Program-made: the position numbers and the translations under genes
Notes under the pieces: generated by a model
Seen by the model: only the letters and a program-made list of their open reading frames with translations
What the model was told of the DNA's origin: nothing
Database searches by the model: none
Shown: positions 12,181-20,669 of the stretch, piece by piece
Layout of the letters: the number at the start of each line of letters is the position of its first letter
Position numbering within the stretch: the stretch's first letter is position 1
Virus record (IMG/VR): IMGVR_UViG_3300020187_000223
Coordinates: 1 to 23,512 of that record
Strand: one strand, 5' to 3'
Length of the DNA: 23,512 bases
Origin: a virus

Positions 12181-13833
12181 ATGGAATTAGTATTTACACC
12201 GCATCCCCTCATAGAGGCCCCTACGGACGAGGAGATCCTTATCCTAGGGCAGAGTGACCCCAGTGTCCTTGAAGAGCTTCACAGGGCACGTGAGGGCCTT
12301 ATACGGGCATCACAGGAGGATCCCCTTCGGCATGGTTTCGACCTAGATGGTTGGGCGAGGATTCGGAGTGGTGTACAGGAGTACAATGAAGTGCTAGCAT
12401 TGGGTGGGAATCGCAGTGGTAAAACCACGGGGTGCGCCAAGCTAGTGATGGAGGCCGTAACGCAGAACACAGATGGTCACGTTGTGTGCTTCTCTCAAAA
12501 TGCAGATACATCCGTTAAGGTGCAGCAAGCGGCGATCTGGGATATGATGCCCAAGGAGTTCAAGAAGAAGACCAAGAGCATTGAGGGCTACATTAATTTC
12601 TCTATGCAGAATGGCTTCACGGCATCCTCCTTTATCTTCCCAGACACTAGGACCCGTGTGGACTTCAAGACGTACACGCAGTTCAGTAACAACCAGACCA
12701 TCCTAGAGGGCTTCCAGTTCGGTTTTAAGGGTAACCCCGCCCTTAACGTTGGTGCTTGGCTTGACGAGTACCTAGGGGACGCTGCTCTCGTTAATACCCT
12801 GCGCTTTCGATTGGCAACGCTGAACTCCAAAATGCTCTTGGGGTTTACTCCCATTGACGGATACACACCCTTCATTGCGGACTACCTAAAGAATTGCAGG
12901 ACCCTAGCTACACGCCCCGCAGAACTCCTGAACGATGAAGAGGTTCCAGTGGTACAATACTCCCCGCTTAGGGACGCAAGCATCGTGTACCTGCACTCCG
13001 ACGAGAACCCCTTTGGAGGATACGAGCGGATCAAGAAGGATCTAATGGGTCGCCCAGAGGAAGAGATTCGTGTGCGTGCCTACGGTATCCCAGTTAAGAG
13101 CATTACATCCCTATTGCCCCTGTTCTCAACGGACGTACAGGTGCTGGGTGATGAGGAGAATGCCAACGGGATGACGTTCCCCGACATATCGGATAAGTCG
13201 GAGTACACCTGCTATCAGGTAGTTGACCCCGCGGGAGCAAGGAACTTCTCTGCTATTTGGGCAGCGGTAAATGAGTTCGGGGAAGTGTACATCAGCAGGG
13301 AGTGGCCAGACCGAGCTAGCCACGGGGAATGGGCGTTGTTCGGTGAAAGATGGAAGTACGGTCCAGCAGCCAAGAAGATAGGTTACGATGTACAGGGGTA
13401 TTGTGCACTCTTCGATGAGATAGAGGAGGAGATGGGCGTTGAGGTATTTGAGCGCATTGGGGACTCAAGATATTTTGCAAGGGAGAATGAGAACAACTTG
13501 GATCTTTTTGCATCCTTCGCTGAGTTTGACTTTCACTTCGTTCCCTCCGATGGTAGGCAGGAGATCGTAGGTATACAGGCACTGGACGAATGGTTCTCAT
13601 ACAATCCAAACTACGAGCTGGATTCCGCTAATATGCCCAAGTGCTTTATTCATGATTCCTGCGAGAATCTAATCGATAGCCTAATTAACTACAACGCACA
13701 GGGTAAGTCCGATGAGGCACTGAAGGATTTCTTTGATCTAATTCGGTATTTGCGAATGGCGAATGCTGGGGATGGACCAATTCACTACACGGACACTGAC
13801 TTTGAACAGACCAGAACAACAGGAGGATACTAA
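12181..13833 (+). CDS. terL: Terminase large subunit
   Basis: A 550-residue packaging motor that pumps DNA into the prohead and cuts the concatemer. The ATPase domain shows Walker A LGGNRSGKTT (residues 74-83), Walker B VGAWLDEY (190-197, Asp195-Glu196) and a coupling-type motif LLGFTPIDG (219-227). The C-terminal RNase H-like nuclease has Asp349 in VVDPAG, Asp428 in IGDSRYF and an acidic cluster KDFFDLIRYL (515-524), the expected three metal-binding positions. The ATG at 12181 follows the membrane peptide by 3 bp without a Shine-Dalgarno sequence. The stop overlaps the next start (TAATG). Confidence 0.95.
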   Translation: MELVFTPHPLIEAPTDEEILILGQSDPSVLEELHRAREGLIRASQEDPLRHGFDLDGWARIRSGVQEYNEVLALGGNRSGKTTGCAKLVMEAVTQNTDGHVVCFSQNADTSVKVQQAAIWDMMPKEFKKKTKSIEGYINFSMQNGFTASSFIFPDTRTRVDFKTYTQFSNNQTILEGFQFGFKGNPALNVGAWLDEYLGDAALVNTLRFRLATLNSKMLLGFTPIDGYTPFIADYLKNCRTLATRPAELLNDEEVPVVQYSPLRDASIVYLHSDENPFGGYERIKKDLMGRPEEEIRVRAYGIPVKSITSLLPLFSTDVQVLGDEENANGMTFPDISDKSEYTCYQVVDPAGARNFSAIWAAVNEFGEVYISREWPDRASHGEWALFGERWKYGPAAKKIGYDVQGYCALFDEIEEEMGVEVFERIGDSRYFARENENNLDLFASFAEFDFHFVPSDGRQEIVGIQALDEWFSYNPNYELDSANMPKCFIHDSCENLIDSLINYNAQGKSDEALKDFFDLIRYLRMANAGDGPIHYTDTDFEQTRTTGGY

Positions 13834-14255
13834 TGAAACAAAAAGAATTAGCTGAAATATACGGGGTAACAGCACCCAAAATTGGCGTACTGCGCAAAAA
13901 GCTCTGCGATGCAGAGGACTACTGCGAGAAGACCAAGGAACTCACGTTGAGCGGTGTAGCTAAGATAACTAGCTACTTCGAGAAAAAGGATGATGCTATT
14001 ATTGAGCCCAAGTTTGTTCGGGTTCAAGCCCTGTCTCCTACCCCCAATAGGTTGTTCTGGTACTGCAAGCTACTGGAGAAGCCCATCCGAAAGATTAAGG
14101 TGTCCATACCATCTACGCACTTGAGTGTTATGCGCCCGCAGCTAGTGTTCAAGGCACAGGAGATTGAGAAAAACAATGAAAAATTCTACCGACATGAAAT
14201 TATCTACAAGCGTGAGTTCCAGCGAGATCAAAGAATTAAAAAAGTTCGCATCTAG
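13833..14255 (+). CDS. Hypothetical protein with N-terminal HTH
   Basis: A 140-residue basic protein. Residues 3-24 (KQKELAEIYGVTAPKIGVLR) look like a helix-turn-helix, and the remainder mixes strands and helices with a strongly basic end (KREFQRDQRIKKVRI). The start overlaps the terminase stop (TAATG) and has a good AGGAGG site 6 bp upstream, one of the few in the window. It could be a DNA-binding accessory of packaging or a regulator of the late genes. Function unknown. Confidence 0.65.
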   Translation: MKQKELAEIYGVTAPKIGVLRKKLCDAEDYCEKTKELTLSGVAKITSYFEKKDDAIIEPKFVRVQALSPTPNRLFWYCKLLEKPIRKIKVSIPSTHLSVMRPQLVFKAQEIEKNNEKFYRHEIIYKREFQRDQRIKKVRI

Positions 14256-14412
14256 GCACTCAAGTGCCTTTGTGGACTGGGAGATACTTCATAGGTGTGA
14301 ACACGAAACCCACGATGAGATACCCTTGGATGATTTTCTGGACATGATTGCCAGAGATTCTCACTGGTATGCCATATTCTTAAACAACATTAAGATCAGA
14401 TTAACCAAATAA
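14176..14412 (+). CDS. Small hypothetical protein before the portal
   Basis: A 78-residue protein from the ATG at 14176, with the A-rich leader GAGAAAAACA; the ATG at 14194 (MKLSTSVSSSEIKELKK) is a fair alternative. It overlaps the previous gene by 80 bp. The body is helical and rich in His/Asp/Trp (FVDWEILHRCEHETHDEIP, then LDDFLDMIARDSHWYAIF). No domain recognised. The coherent composition and position support it. Confidence 0.55.
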   Translation: MKNSTDMKLSTSVSSSEIKELKKFASRHSSAFVDWEILHRCEHETHDEIPLDDFLDMIARDSHWYAIFLNNIKIRLTK

Positions 14413-14417
14413 GAGTG

Positions 14418-14426
14418 TGGTATAAT
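14418..14426 (+). promoter_or_regulatory. Extended -10 promoter before the portal gene
   Basis: TGGTATAAT is a perfect extended -10 element (TG-N-TATAAT). No TTGACA-like box lies 16-18 bp upstream, as is usual for extended -10 promoters. Transcription would begin near 14433, only a few bases before the portal ATG at 14437, giving an almost leaderless mRNA. A closely similar element lies at 18391. Confidence 0.5.
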
Positions 14427-14436
14427 CCACAAATCC

Positions 14437-16530
14437 ATGGAAGATAAAGAGCTAGAAGCCTACTACGTCACATCCAAGCCAGACATTAACGAATTGAAGC
14501 GTGACTACGAAAGTGATGTCACTGAGCTCACAGCGTACGTGTCCCAGTGCCAAGATAGTTACAACAATCGTAACGCCGAATGGCTGGGCAAAAATAGCCA
14601 GCTAACTAAAAGCGGGGACCAAGCGTTCCCTTGGGACGGTGCATCGGACACAGAAGTAAGGCTCATCGAGCAGTGCATCACTACCTATGTGGGACTCATG
14701 ATGAACGCATTAACCAAGAGCAACATTCGTGCGTACCCAATTGAATCCTCTGACATCAAGAAGGCTGGAGTAGTTTCATCCTTCTTGAAGTACATGCAGA
14801 ACTCATACATCCGCGACTTCCGCTCGGAGTGCGAGACAGCAGCAAACAATTTACTTGAGAAGGGCATCGCTATTACGTACGTAGACTGGGAGATTAAATC
14901 CAGAACACACGACGAAGAGTTTAACTTGGATCTAATCGAGGAAGCAGCACCAGAGCTCTACGACCTACTGGCGGACGAGGATCGCGACGAGGAGACCATC
15001 GCAATGATGACGGACATGTTTGATTATGTCGATATCCCCAAGGCAAAGAAGGCCCTTCGTGAACTCCGTGACTTTGGAGTAGCTAAGATCCCAGTAGCCA
15101 AGAAGGATGTATCACGGCCCTTTGTAGAAACAAAGTTCTCTGACATTGATATTGTCATTCCAGCGTACGTAACAGACATTCAACGCTCGCCCCGTGTGCA
15201 CATGCGTGCGTTCCTTACTCCCCAAGAGATTGAGAACTGCGTAGAAAACAAGGGATGGGATGCTGAGATTGCGGAGGAACTCATTGAGAACTACCGTGGC
15301 TTTGACTACTCTGGTATGAACCAGACTACGTACAGCTCGCTGCGATCCTCCCAAGCACGAGGGGGATCAACTTACGGCATGTCTGGCATGGTGGACTCCA
15401 AGGATCTAATCGAGGTTGTATACACCTACCGTAGACTCATCGATGAGAAGAGCAACTCCGAGGGCATCTACCTAACAGTGTGGAACCCAAGGCTCACTAC
15501 GGGCTACCTGAGCAACGAATTGCTCTCTGGCTATGATGAGTATCCATTTATCTTAACTCGTCTGAGCAACGCTGGTAAACGCATCTACGATGTGAACACC
15601 TTTGGCGACCTGCTTCGTGGCCCCCAAAAGCAAATGAAGACACTCCGTGATGGTTGGAGTGATCAAATGGCGTTGGCCGTTGCACCCCCACTATTACATC
15701 CAGTCGGAAGACCACCAGCCCAAATGGGTGCTGGTGCATGGATTGGTGTTCGTGCAAACGAAAAGTTTGAGTACATGAATGTTCCAAATACATCGGGGGC
15801 TGCTAGCAGTCTAGAGAAGTATGTTCAGCAGGAAGCAATGGATCTAGTTGGGCTCAACGAGGATAGCCAGCTAAGCCTCCAGCGCCAGCAGTTCACTATC
15901 GATAAGTTTCTTACGCACTGCTCCAGTATCCTGAAGCTAGCATACAAGTCCTTCTTGGTATTTGGACCAGATGAGAAGTTCTTCCGAGTGACTGGCTACC
16001 CAGACGAGCTAGTTATCTACAAGTCCCCAGAGGACGAGAGTATTGATGTCAATATCTCCTTTGATGTTCAGAACCAAGACCCAGAAACAATGAAGGCCAA
16101 GATTGCGGCAGTCCTTGAGCTAGCTAGAAACTCACCAAGTAATACATTCAATGTACAAGCAGCGGAGCAGTTCGCAGCGAATGCCATTGATCCAAGTATT
16201 GCGGATGCGATTATCCAGCCAGAGGGACAGGGTCAAGAGGAAATGGTTAAGGATGTTACCGATGATCTAGCTAAGATTTACGCTGGTATACCAGTGGGTG
16301 CTCGACCAAATGGTGGGCAGATTGCTATGCAGCTAATCCAAGAGTACACTAGCCAAGAGGGTATCCAAGGCAGAATCCAATCGGATCCTAGCTTCATGGC
16401 TAACCTACAGAACTACGCAGCTCAGTATCAGCAGCAAGTTGCTCAGCAGAAGAATGCAGAGATCGGACGCTTGGGTGCGGCTCCCGCTGCAATGGGTTCC
16501 GTTGACACTCAAAACCTAGGAGAATCCTAA
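14437..16530 (+). CDS. Portal protein
   Basis: A 697-residue protein forming the dodecameric ring through which DNA enters and leaves the head. Size, position after the terminase and the family-like N-terminal sequence (AFPWDGASDTEVRLIEQCI, starting at residue 63) support this. The central region has typical portal segments such as DLIEVVYTYRRL and GDLLRGPQKQMKTLRDGW. The C-terminus is Gln-rich and helical (YAAQYQQQVAQQKNAEIGRL), as in portals that project a barrel or crown. Residues about 165-200 are very acidic. A TAATG junction joins it to the next gene. Confidence 0.88.
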   Translation: MEDKELEAYYVTSKPDINELKRDYESDVTELTAYVSQCQDSYNNRNAEWLGKNSQLTKSGDQAFPWDGASDTEVRLIEQCITTYVGLMMNALTKSNIRAYPIESSDIKKAGVVSSFLKYMQNSYIRDFRSECETAANNLLEKGIAITYVDWEIKSRTHDEEFNLDLIEEAAPELYDLLADEDRDEETIAMMTDMFDYVDIPKAKKALRELRDFGVAKIPVAKKDVSRPFVETKFSDIDIVIPAYVTDIQRSPRVHMRAFLTPQEIENCVENKGWDAEIAEELIENYRGFDYSGMNQTTYSSLRSSQARGGSTYGMSGMVDSKDLIEVVYTYRRLIDEKSNSEGIYLTVWNPRLTTGYLSNELLSGYDEYPFILTRLSNAGKRIYDVNTFGDLLRGPQKQMKTLRDGWSDQMALAVAPPLLHPVGRPPAQMGAGAWIGVRANEKFEYMNVPNTSGAASSLEKYVQQEAMDLVGLNEDSQLSLQRQQFTIDKFLTHCSSILKLAYKSFLVFGPDEKFFRVTGYPDELVIYKSPEDESIDVNISFDVQNQDPETMKAKIAAVLELARNSPSNTFNVQAAEQFAANAIDPSIADAIIQPEGQGQEEMVKDVTDDLAKIYAGIPVGARPNGGQIAMQLIQEYTSQEGIQGRIQSDPSFMANLQNYAAQYQQQVAQQKNAEIGRLGAAPAAMGSVDTQNLGES

Positions 16531-16754
16531 TGCCAGTCAAACAAACAGACAGCCTAAGTGATGCAGTTGCATTCCTATCTAACTACGAGCAGTACGAGTA
16601 TATCTTGGGATTCATCAAGGAGTGCAGGGAAACTAAAATCCTGCTCCTAGAGAAGAACCTAGAGGGTACTGAGCGTGCTGATGCCAAGATAATTGGCGCT
16701 ATGATCGAAGACGATTACCTGCTAAAAGTTTTATCCCCACAAGAAGAAGTTTAA
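16530..16754 (+). CDS. Small helical protein after the portal
   Basis: A 74-residue, probably all-helical acidic protein (YEQYEYILGFIKECRETKIL, then LEKNLEGTERADAKIIGAMI). The start overlaps the portal stop (TAATG) and has an AGGAG site 7 bp upstream, so it is translationally coupled to the portal. No family recognised. A role as a small head or assembly protein is inferred from position only. Confidence 0.65.
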   Translation: MPVKQTDSLSDAVAFLSNYEQYEYILGFIKECRETKILLLEKNLEGTERADAKIIGAMIEDDYLLKVLSPQEEV

Positions 16755-16776
16755 TTTAACACAACCCAAAAATATA

Positions 16777-17343
16777 ATGAGTTTAGCAAAACTAGCAATT
16801 AAGGGAGGGATCCGCCTAATCAAGGGTGGAGCCAAATCCTACGGAAAAATCAAGAAGGCAAAGTCCATCTCTAAGGGTGGCGTTGAGTCCGCTCTTAGCA
16901 GGGCTGGCGTTCCCCGCAGCCTAGGAAAGATCAAGGCCAAAGCCAATGCATTCAAGGGAGTTGCGTCCGCTGGGGCAACTAAGGCAGCTAAGGTAGCTAA
17001 GACTACCTCCAAGCGCACGCCAAAGGTTAATCCATATGGTGCAGCAGCAGCGGTGGGAGCCGCAGGTGGAATCGCTCTTCAAAGCAAGATCCAGAAGGCA
17101 AAGAAATCACCAGCAGCACCCAAGATGTCAGCGCCCAAGAAAGCAGCGCCCAAGAAAAAAGCAACCGTTAAAATTGCTCCCTACAAAGCAAAGAGTGTAG
17201 TTGCAAAGGCAAAGCCCCGTGCGGCTAGTTCTACTCCAACAGCAAAGAAGACACCCACCAGCTTTTCTGATGAGAAGAAGAAGGTCGGATACGTAAAATC
17301 TAATCGTTCGGGGCGTGGAGGTTTACGCACTCGTGGTCGTTAA
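16777..17343 (+). CDS. Lys/Ala-rich histone H1-like protein 1
   Basis: A 188-residue, highly basic protein (abundant Lys, Ala, Ser, Pro), resembling eukaryotic linker-histone tails and bacterial H1-like proteins (Hc1, BpH1) in composition rather than by a folded domain. Features are a basic N-terminal third, a small Gly/Ala hydrophobic patch at residues 88-101 (GAAAAVGAAGGIAL), AxPKK-type repeats (112-127) and a terminal GRGGLRTRGR. It sits between portal and scaffold with a second H1-like gene directly after it, so it may bind DNA within the head or neutralise it during packaging. That role is inference. Its ATG has an AACACAACCCAAAAATATA leader and no Shine-Dalgarno sequence. Confidence 0.7.
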   Translation: MSLAKLAIKGGIRLIKGGAKSYGKIKKAKSISKGGVESALSRAGVPRSLGKIKAKANAFKGVASAGATKAAKVAKTTSKRTPKVNPYGAAAAVGAAGGIALQSKIQKAKKSPAAPKMSAPKKAAPKKKATVKIAPYKAKSVVAKAKPRAASSTPTAKKTPTSFSDEKKKVGYVKSNRSGRGGLRTRGR

Positions 17344-17360
17344 TTTAACAGAATAATACA

Positions 17361-18380
17361 ATGGCAATCAAAAAAACAATCGCAAAAAAGGTCGCACAAA
17401 AGGTTAAAAAAGCTGCTGGCGCAAGTACCCCTAAGAAAACCGCTGGTCCAGCTAAAAAGCGGGCACGCAAAAATGTATCCAGCGGCGCAGGGACCACAGC
17501 CAAGACCAAGAATGTTCGCGCTAAAACTGGTGCAAATAATAAAACACCAACAACAAAGCCCAAGAAGGCAGCTACTCAAACACCTGCTTATAAGCCAAGG
17601 GTAAACAAGGCTCAGCCTCCATTAACTCGTGGTCAGAAAGCGGCAAACACAAGGGCCTTCAATAAAGCTCAAAAAGCCAAGGATGCAGCTAAGGGATCAA
17701 CTCCTAAGACAACTCCCAAGAAAACAACTCCCAAGAAAACAACTACTAAGCCCAAGACTACTAAGCCTAAGACTACTAAGCCCAAGACTACTAAGCCTAA
17801 GACTGCTAAGCCTAAGACTGCTAAGCCTAAGACTGCTAAGCCTAAAAAACTTAAACTAGCGAATGGTGTTAATAATTCTAAGAGTGGCACTACCCCAAAG
17901 CTAAAGGTAGCGGAATCCACTGGAAATACTAGATCGAGGGGTTACGGAGCTAATTCCGCAGCAACCTCTGGTGGCGGTAGCTCAACTGGATCATCCGCAG
18001 GGAGTTCGTCAAGTGCTTCGGGCGCAAAGCCAACAGTGTCTGGAATAGAAGCCTTTAAAGCTGGACGCAAAGCTGGTAAGCCATCGATTGCGAAAGCAAA
18101 GAAGAAGATTAAAGTAAAGACTGCAAAGGCAAGGAAGGTCGCAAAGAAGGTTGCAAAAAGTCCCTATGGAGTTATTGCTGGGTACGAAGGAACTAAGCAG
18201 GGTTTTAAGAAACTAAATAGTTCCTCTAGTGAATCAAGTACACCAGCGGCTCCAAAACCCGCAGCTCCAAAACCCGCAGCAGCAAAGCCAACAAAGCCCG
18301 CATTCACAAGAAAGAATACATTTACAAAAGCAGAAATGGAAGCAGCTCGCAAACGGCGAGACGCAACAAAAAGACGCTAA
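17361..18380 (+). CDS. Repeat-rich histone H1-like protein 2
   Basis: A 339-residue, extremely basic protein. Regions in order: Lys/Ala-rich N-terminus (1-70), a mixed basic segment with AYKPRVNKAQPPLTRGQKAA, the repeat block of TPKKT, TTKPK and TAKPK units (114-162), a Ser/Gly-rich spacer (204-220), a second Lys/Ala block (230-268) and a C-terminal part with PAAPKPAAPKPAAAKP and an RKRRDATKRR end. A segment near 265-285 (KSPYGVIAGYEGTKQGFKK) is less biased. It resembles linker-histone tails in composition only. It starts 17 bp after the first H1-like gene. It probably binds nucleic acid, with packaging or ejection the likeliest setting. A fused structural function cannot be excluded. Confidence 0.7.
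   Translation: MAIKKTIAKKVAQKVKKAAGASTPKKTAGPAKKRARKNVSSGAGTTAKTKNVRAKTGANNKTPTTKPKKAATQTPAYKPRVNKAQPPLTRGQKAANTRAFNKAQKAKDAAKGSTPKTTPKKTTPKKTTTKPKTTKPKTTKPKTTKPKTAKPKTAKPKTAKPKKLKLANGVNNSKSGTTPKLKVAESTGNTRSRGYGANSAATSGGGSSTGSSAGSSSSASGAKPTVSGIEAFKAGRKAGKPSIAKAKKKIKVKTAKARKVAKKVAKSPYGVIAGYEGTKQGFKKLNSSSSESSTPAAPKPAAPKPAAAKPTKPAFTRKNTFTKAEMEAARKRRDATKRR
17742..17846 (+). repeat. Seven 15-bp tandem repeats inside the H1-like gene
   Basis: Seven copies of ACTACTAAGCCCAAG and close variants (ACTGCTAAGCCTAAG in the last three) run in frame and encode TTKPK or TAKPK at residues 128-162. Two further 15-bp units (ACTCCCAAGAAAACA) precede them. Copies differ mostly at third codon positions, or alternate Thr/Ala. 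Copy number would be expected to vary by slippage or recombination. Confidence 0.9.
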
Positions 18381-18390
18381 AATAGCCCCG

Positions 18391-18399
18391 TGCTATAAT
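18391..18399 (+). promoter_or_regulatory. Extended -10 promoter before the scaffold gene
   Basis: TGCTATAAT is a perfect extended -10 element (TG-N-TATAAT) preceded by GCCCCG. It lies in the 63-bp gap between the H1-like gene and the scaffold. No -35 box of standard spacing is seen. It would start a transcript near 18406, supplying scaffold and major capsid protein separately from the upstream genes. Confidence 0.5.
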
Positions 18400-18443
18400 A
18401 CTCTCATCGCCGTACTGCGGGCGTAAAAATGCAGATCAGTATT

Positions 18444-19550
18444 ATGGATCAAACCGAAACAGTGGGTAACGATGCGGCCCCTACAGAAGAAGCATTGACA
18501 GTCGAACAAGCCAAACCGCAAACGCTGGACGAAATTCGTCAAGCAAGAGTGGAAAAGCTATCACCAACGCAGGAGCAGCCAGAGGAATCTGAGCCAGTTG
18601 CAGAGGAAGAAGTTACCGAGGATGCATCCGAAGTAGTAGAAGCCGAAGAAACTGAGCACGAGGAAACTGCTGAAGAAGCGGAGGGAGGCGAAGGCGTTCT
18701 TTCACAGATTGATTGGGATGAGTTGGATGATGACTCTCGTTCACAGATCGCTATACAGGCCATGGAAGTTTTGCCCCCTGAGAAATTGGGTGAGCTAGCT
18801 AAGAAAATGGGCAGTGGTAGTGGTAAGCGAATTGGAGAATTAACCTCTCAAATCAAGGAACTCAAAGGCGAGTTAGAAAGTAAGAGTGCTGCACTATCAA
18901 GCAGCTTGGATACTGTCATCGCTCCAACAAATGCATTAGCAACGGTCACTACAGAAGACGAGCTACAAAGCATTGAGAAGGAGACGAAGAACAATATCCG
19001 CTTTTACCAGAACTGGTTAGCTGGAGACGATGATACATTTGAACACAAGGGCAGTGAATACACTCGCTCGGACATTGTTCAGTATATATCTAGTCTACAG
19101 GATAAATGCGATGATCTGCCAAAGCAGCGTAAGTATTTAAAGCGACTAGAAACAGCCAACAAAGAGGCAGGGGAGTTAAACTCCAAAGCCAAAGATGAGT
19201 TTACTTGGATGGAGGATGATGAATCATCAACCAATTTAGAATACAGGAAGATGGTTTCCTCGGAGGACATGGCTATTGTTGCCAAGGTTGCCCCAGCATT
19301 GGCCGCTAAGCTGAAATATCAGTTGGCTCACGCTGCGACAAACATGGTAAAGCCCGTCACTACTCGGAAGAAGAAGATCATCATTCCCCGTAAACTACCA
19401 AAGAATGCATTGAGTGGCAACACAGCCAGTAACTCAAAGCAGACAGTGGAATCCAATCAGATGAAAAAATTGAAAGAAGCGGCTGGAAAAGGAAATTTAA
19501 TGGCAGCACGCCAGATCCGACAATTACAAATTAACTCTCGTTACAAATAA
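18444..19550 (+). CDS. Putative scaffold protein
   Basis: A 368-residue protein from the ATG at 18444 (MDQTETVGNDAAPTEE); an ATG at 18429 would add five residues. The first 95 residues are extremely acidic (EEEVTEDASEVVEAEETEHE). Then comes a helical, coiled-coil-prone middle (IGELTSQIKELKGELESKSA), and a basic C-terminus (TTRKKKIIIPRKLPKNAL, ending in RQLQINSRYK). This acidic-to-basic, helical architecture immediately before the major capsid gene is that of phage scaffolds, which guide prohead assembly through a basic C-terminal end. No protease motif is visible. It is 20 bp from the capsid gene. Confidence 0.75.
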   Translation: MDQTETVGNDAAPTEEALTVEQAKPQTLDEIRQARVEKLSPTQEQPEESEPVAEEEVTEDASEVVEAEETEHEETAEEAEGGEGVLSQIDWDELDDDSRSQIAIQAMEVLPPEKLGELAKKMGSGSGKRIGELTSQIKELKGELESKSAALSSSLDTVIAPTNALATVTTEDELQSIEKETKNNIRFYQNWLAGDDDTFEHKGSEYTRSDIVQYISSLQDKCDDLPKQRKYLKRLETANKEAGELNSKAKDEFTWMEDDESSTNLEYRKMVSSEDMAIVAKVAPALAAKLKYQLAHAATNMVKPVTTRKKKIIIPRKLPKNALSGNTASNSKQTVESNQMKKLKEAAGKGNLMAARQIRQLQINSRYK

Positions 19551-19570
19551 ACAAAATAAAGGTATAAATT

Positions 19571-20611
19571 ATGGCATTTGATGCTTCATTCAACTCTACT
19601 CCTCCGACTGGTTCGGGTGTGGGTAATCGCGAACAATTGTTGGACTTAACAACTGTTCTTTCTCCTCGCCAAGCTCCCGTCTACGGATTGCTCCCAAAAC
19701 AAGCAGCTACTGCTGACCTTGTTGAGTGGACCGTTGACAATCTTCGTGCTCCTGACGCTAGCAACGCTGTCGTTGAGGGTATTGACGTGGGTACTTCTGG
19801 TGGTGATGCACTTAAAGCTCAGTTCGGTAGCCTTAGCCGCTTGAACAATCGTCTTCAGCACTTCCGCGATACATTCAATGTATCCAAGAAGCAAGAAATC
19901 ATGGACTCCGTTACTCCAGTCCGCATCCAAGAAGCTGAAGAAAAAGCTGCTTCTCAAGTTCTTCGGGACATTGAGGCAGCTATTTGCTCGGACAATGGTG
20001 CTGTGACAGGTGCTGCGGGTGCTGCTGGTAAGCTTCGTGGCCTTGGTGTTTGGACTGATCCAACCCTAGAGGCTGGTAGTGGTGCGCAGTCTACTGATGA
20101 TGTTACTGAAGTTCCTGATGCATTCAAGACAAAAGCTGGTGCAGTTTTGTCTGATGGTGCTGAGGAGCTAACTGAGTCTCGTTTCAACGGAATGCTTACT
20201 AGCATCTTCGAGGAAACTGGCGAGCAACAGGACATGATTCTTGTAGCTGGTACATCAGTTCGTAACTCCATCATCGATGGTTTCACTCGTGTGCAAGCTG
20301 GCACAGGTAACGGTGGTGGCAACACTACTGTCTTCAATCAAGGCGATGGCAATGATGTCAACTACAATGTTGAAATCTTCCAAGGTCCCTATGGTATCGT
20401 AAAGATCATCTCTGCGAATCCTAAGTGCTTGCCTGATCAGAAGCGTGCTTATCTCCTTGATCCTTCCCTCCTCGGATGGTCGGAAGCAATGAGCATGGGT
20501 TCTACAATGCTAGAAGACCAAGGTGGCGGCCCTCGTGGTTACATCGACGCAATGGGTACTCTTTGCGTTAAGGGTCCTAATGGCCTAGGCAAGATCACTA
20601 ACTTCGCTTAG
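19571..20611 (+). CDS. Major capsid protein, SU10-like (DUF5309)
   Basis: A 346-residue HK97-fold-type capsid subunit. It opens MAFDASFNSTPPTGSG, with REQLLDLTTVLSPRQAPVYG (residues 20-39), ATADLVEWTVDNLRAPD and the long helix QEAEEKAASQVLRDIE, the order seen in SU10-type capsid proteins (DUF5309). The assignment rests on recalled pattern, length and position after a scaffold. Codon use differs from its neighbours: strong preference for GGT, GCT, CGT and CTT, as expected for a very highly expressed gene. It has an A-rich leader with a weak AAAGG at 8 bp. A strong terminator follows 16 bp after the stop. Confidence 0.88.
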   Translation: MAFDASFNSTPPTGSGVGNREQLLDLTTVLSPRQAPVYGLLPKQAATADLVEWTVDNLRAPDASNAVVEGIDVGTSGGDALKAQFGSLSRLNNRLQHFRDTFNVSKKQEIMDSVTPVRIQEAEEKAASQVLRDIEAAICSDNGAVTGAAGAAGKLRGLGVWTDPTLEAGSGAQSTDDVTEVPDAFKTKAGAVLSDGAEELTESRFNGMLTSIFEETGEQQDMILVAGTSVRNSIIDGFTRVQAGTGNGGGNTTVFNQGDGNDVNYNVEIFQGPYGIVKIISANPKCLPDQKRAYLLDPSLLGWSEAMSMGSTMLEDQGGGPRGYIDAMGTLCVKGPNGLGKITNFA

Positions 20612-20627
20612 TCCCCTTGACAATTCT

Positions 20628-20669
20628 GGGGAAGGGAGGTAATATCCCTCTCTTCCCCATTTTTTTTTT
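20628..20669 (+). terminator. Terminator after the major capsid gene
   Basis: GGGGAAGGGAGG pairs with CCTCTCTTCCCC (12 pairs, one G-U) over a 7-base loop, followed by A and ten T. It starts 16 bp past the capsid stop. It would end most capsid transcripts and lower expression of the genes downstream, unless they have their own promoter. Confidence 0.93.

Noticed and set aside
17340-17920. Long minus-strand frames opposite the H1-like gene
   Set aside because: They mirror its repeats as Val/Leu/Gly repeats. The plus-strand frame has the leader, the context and sensible ends.
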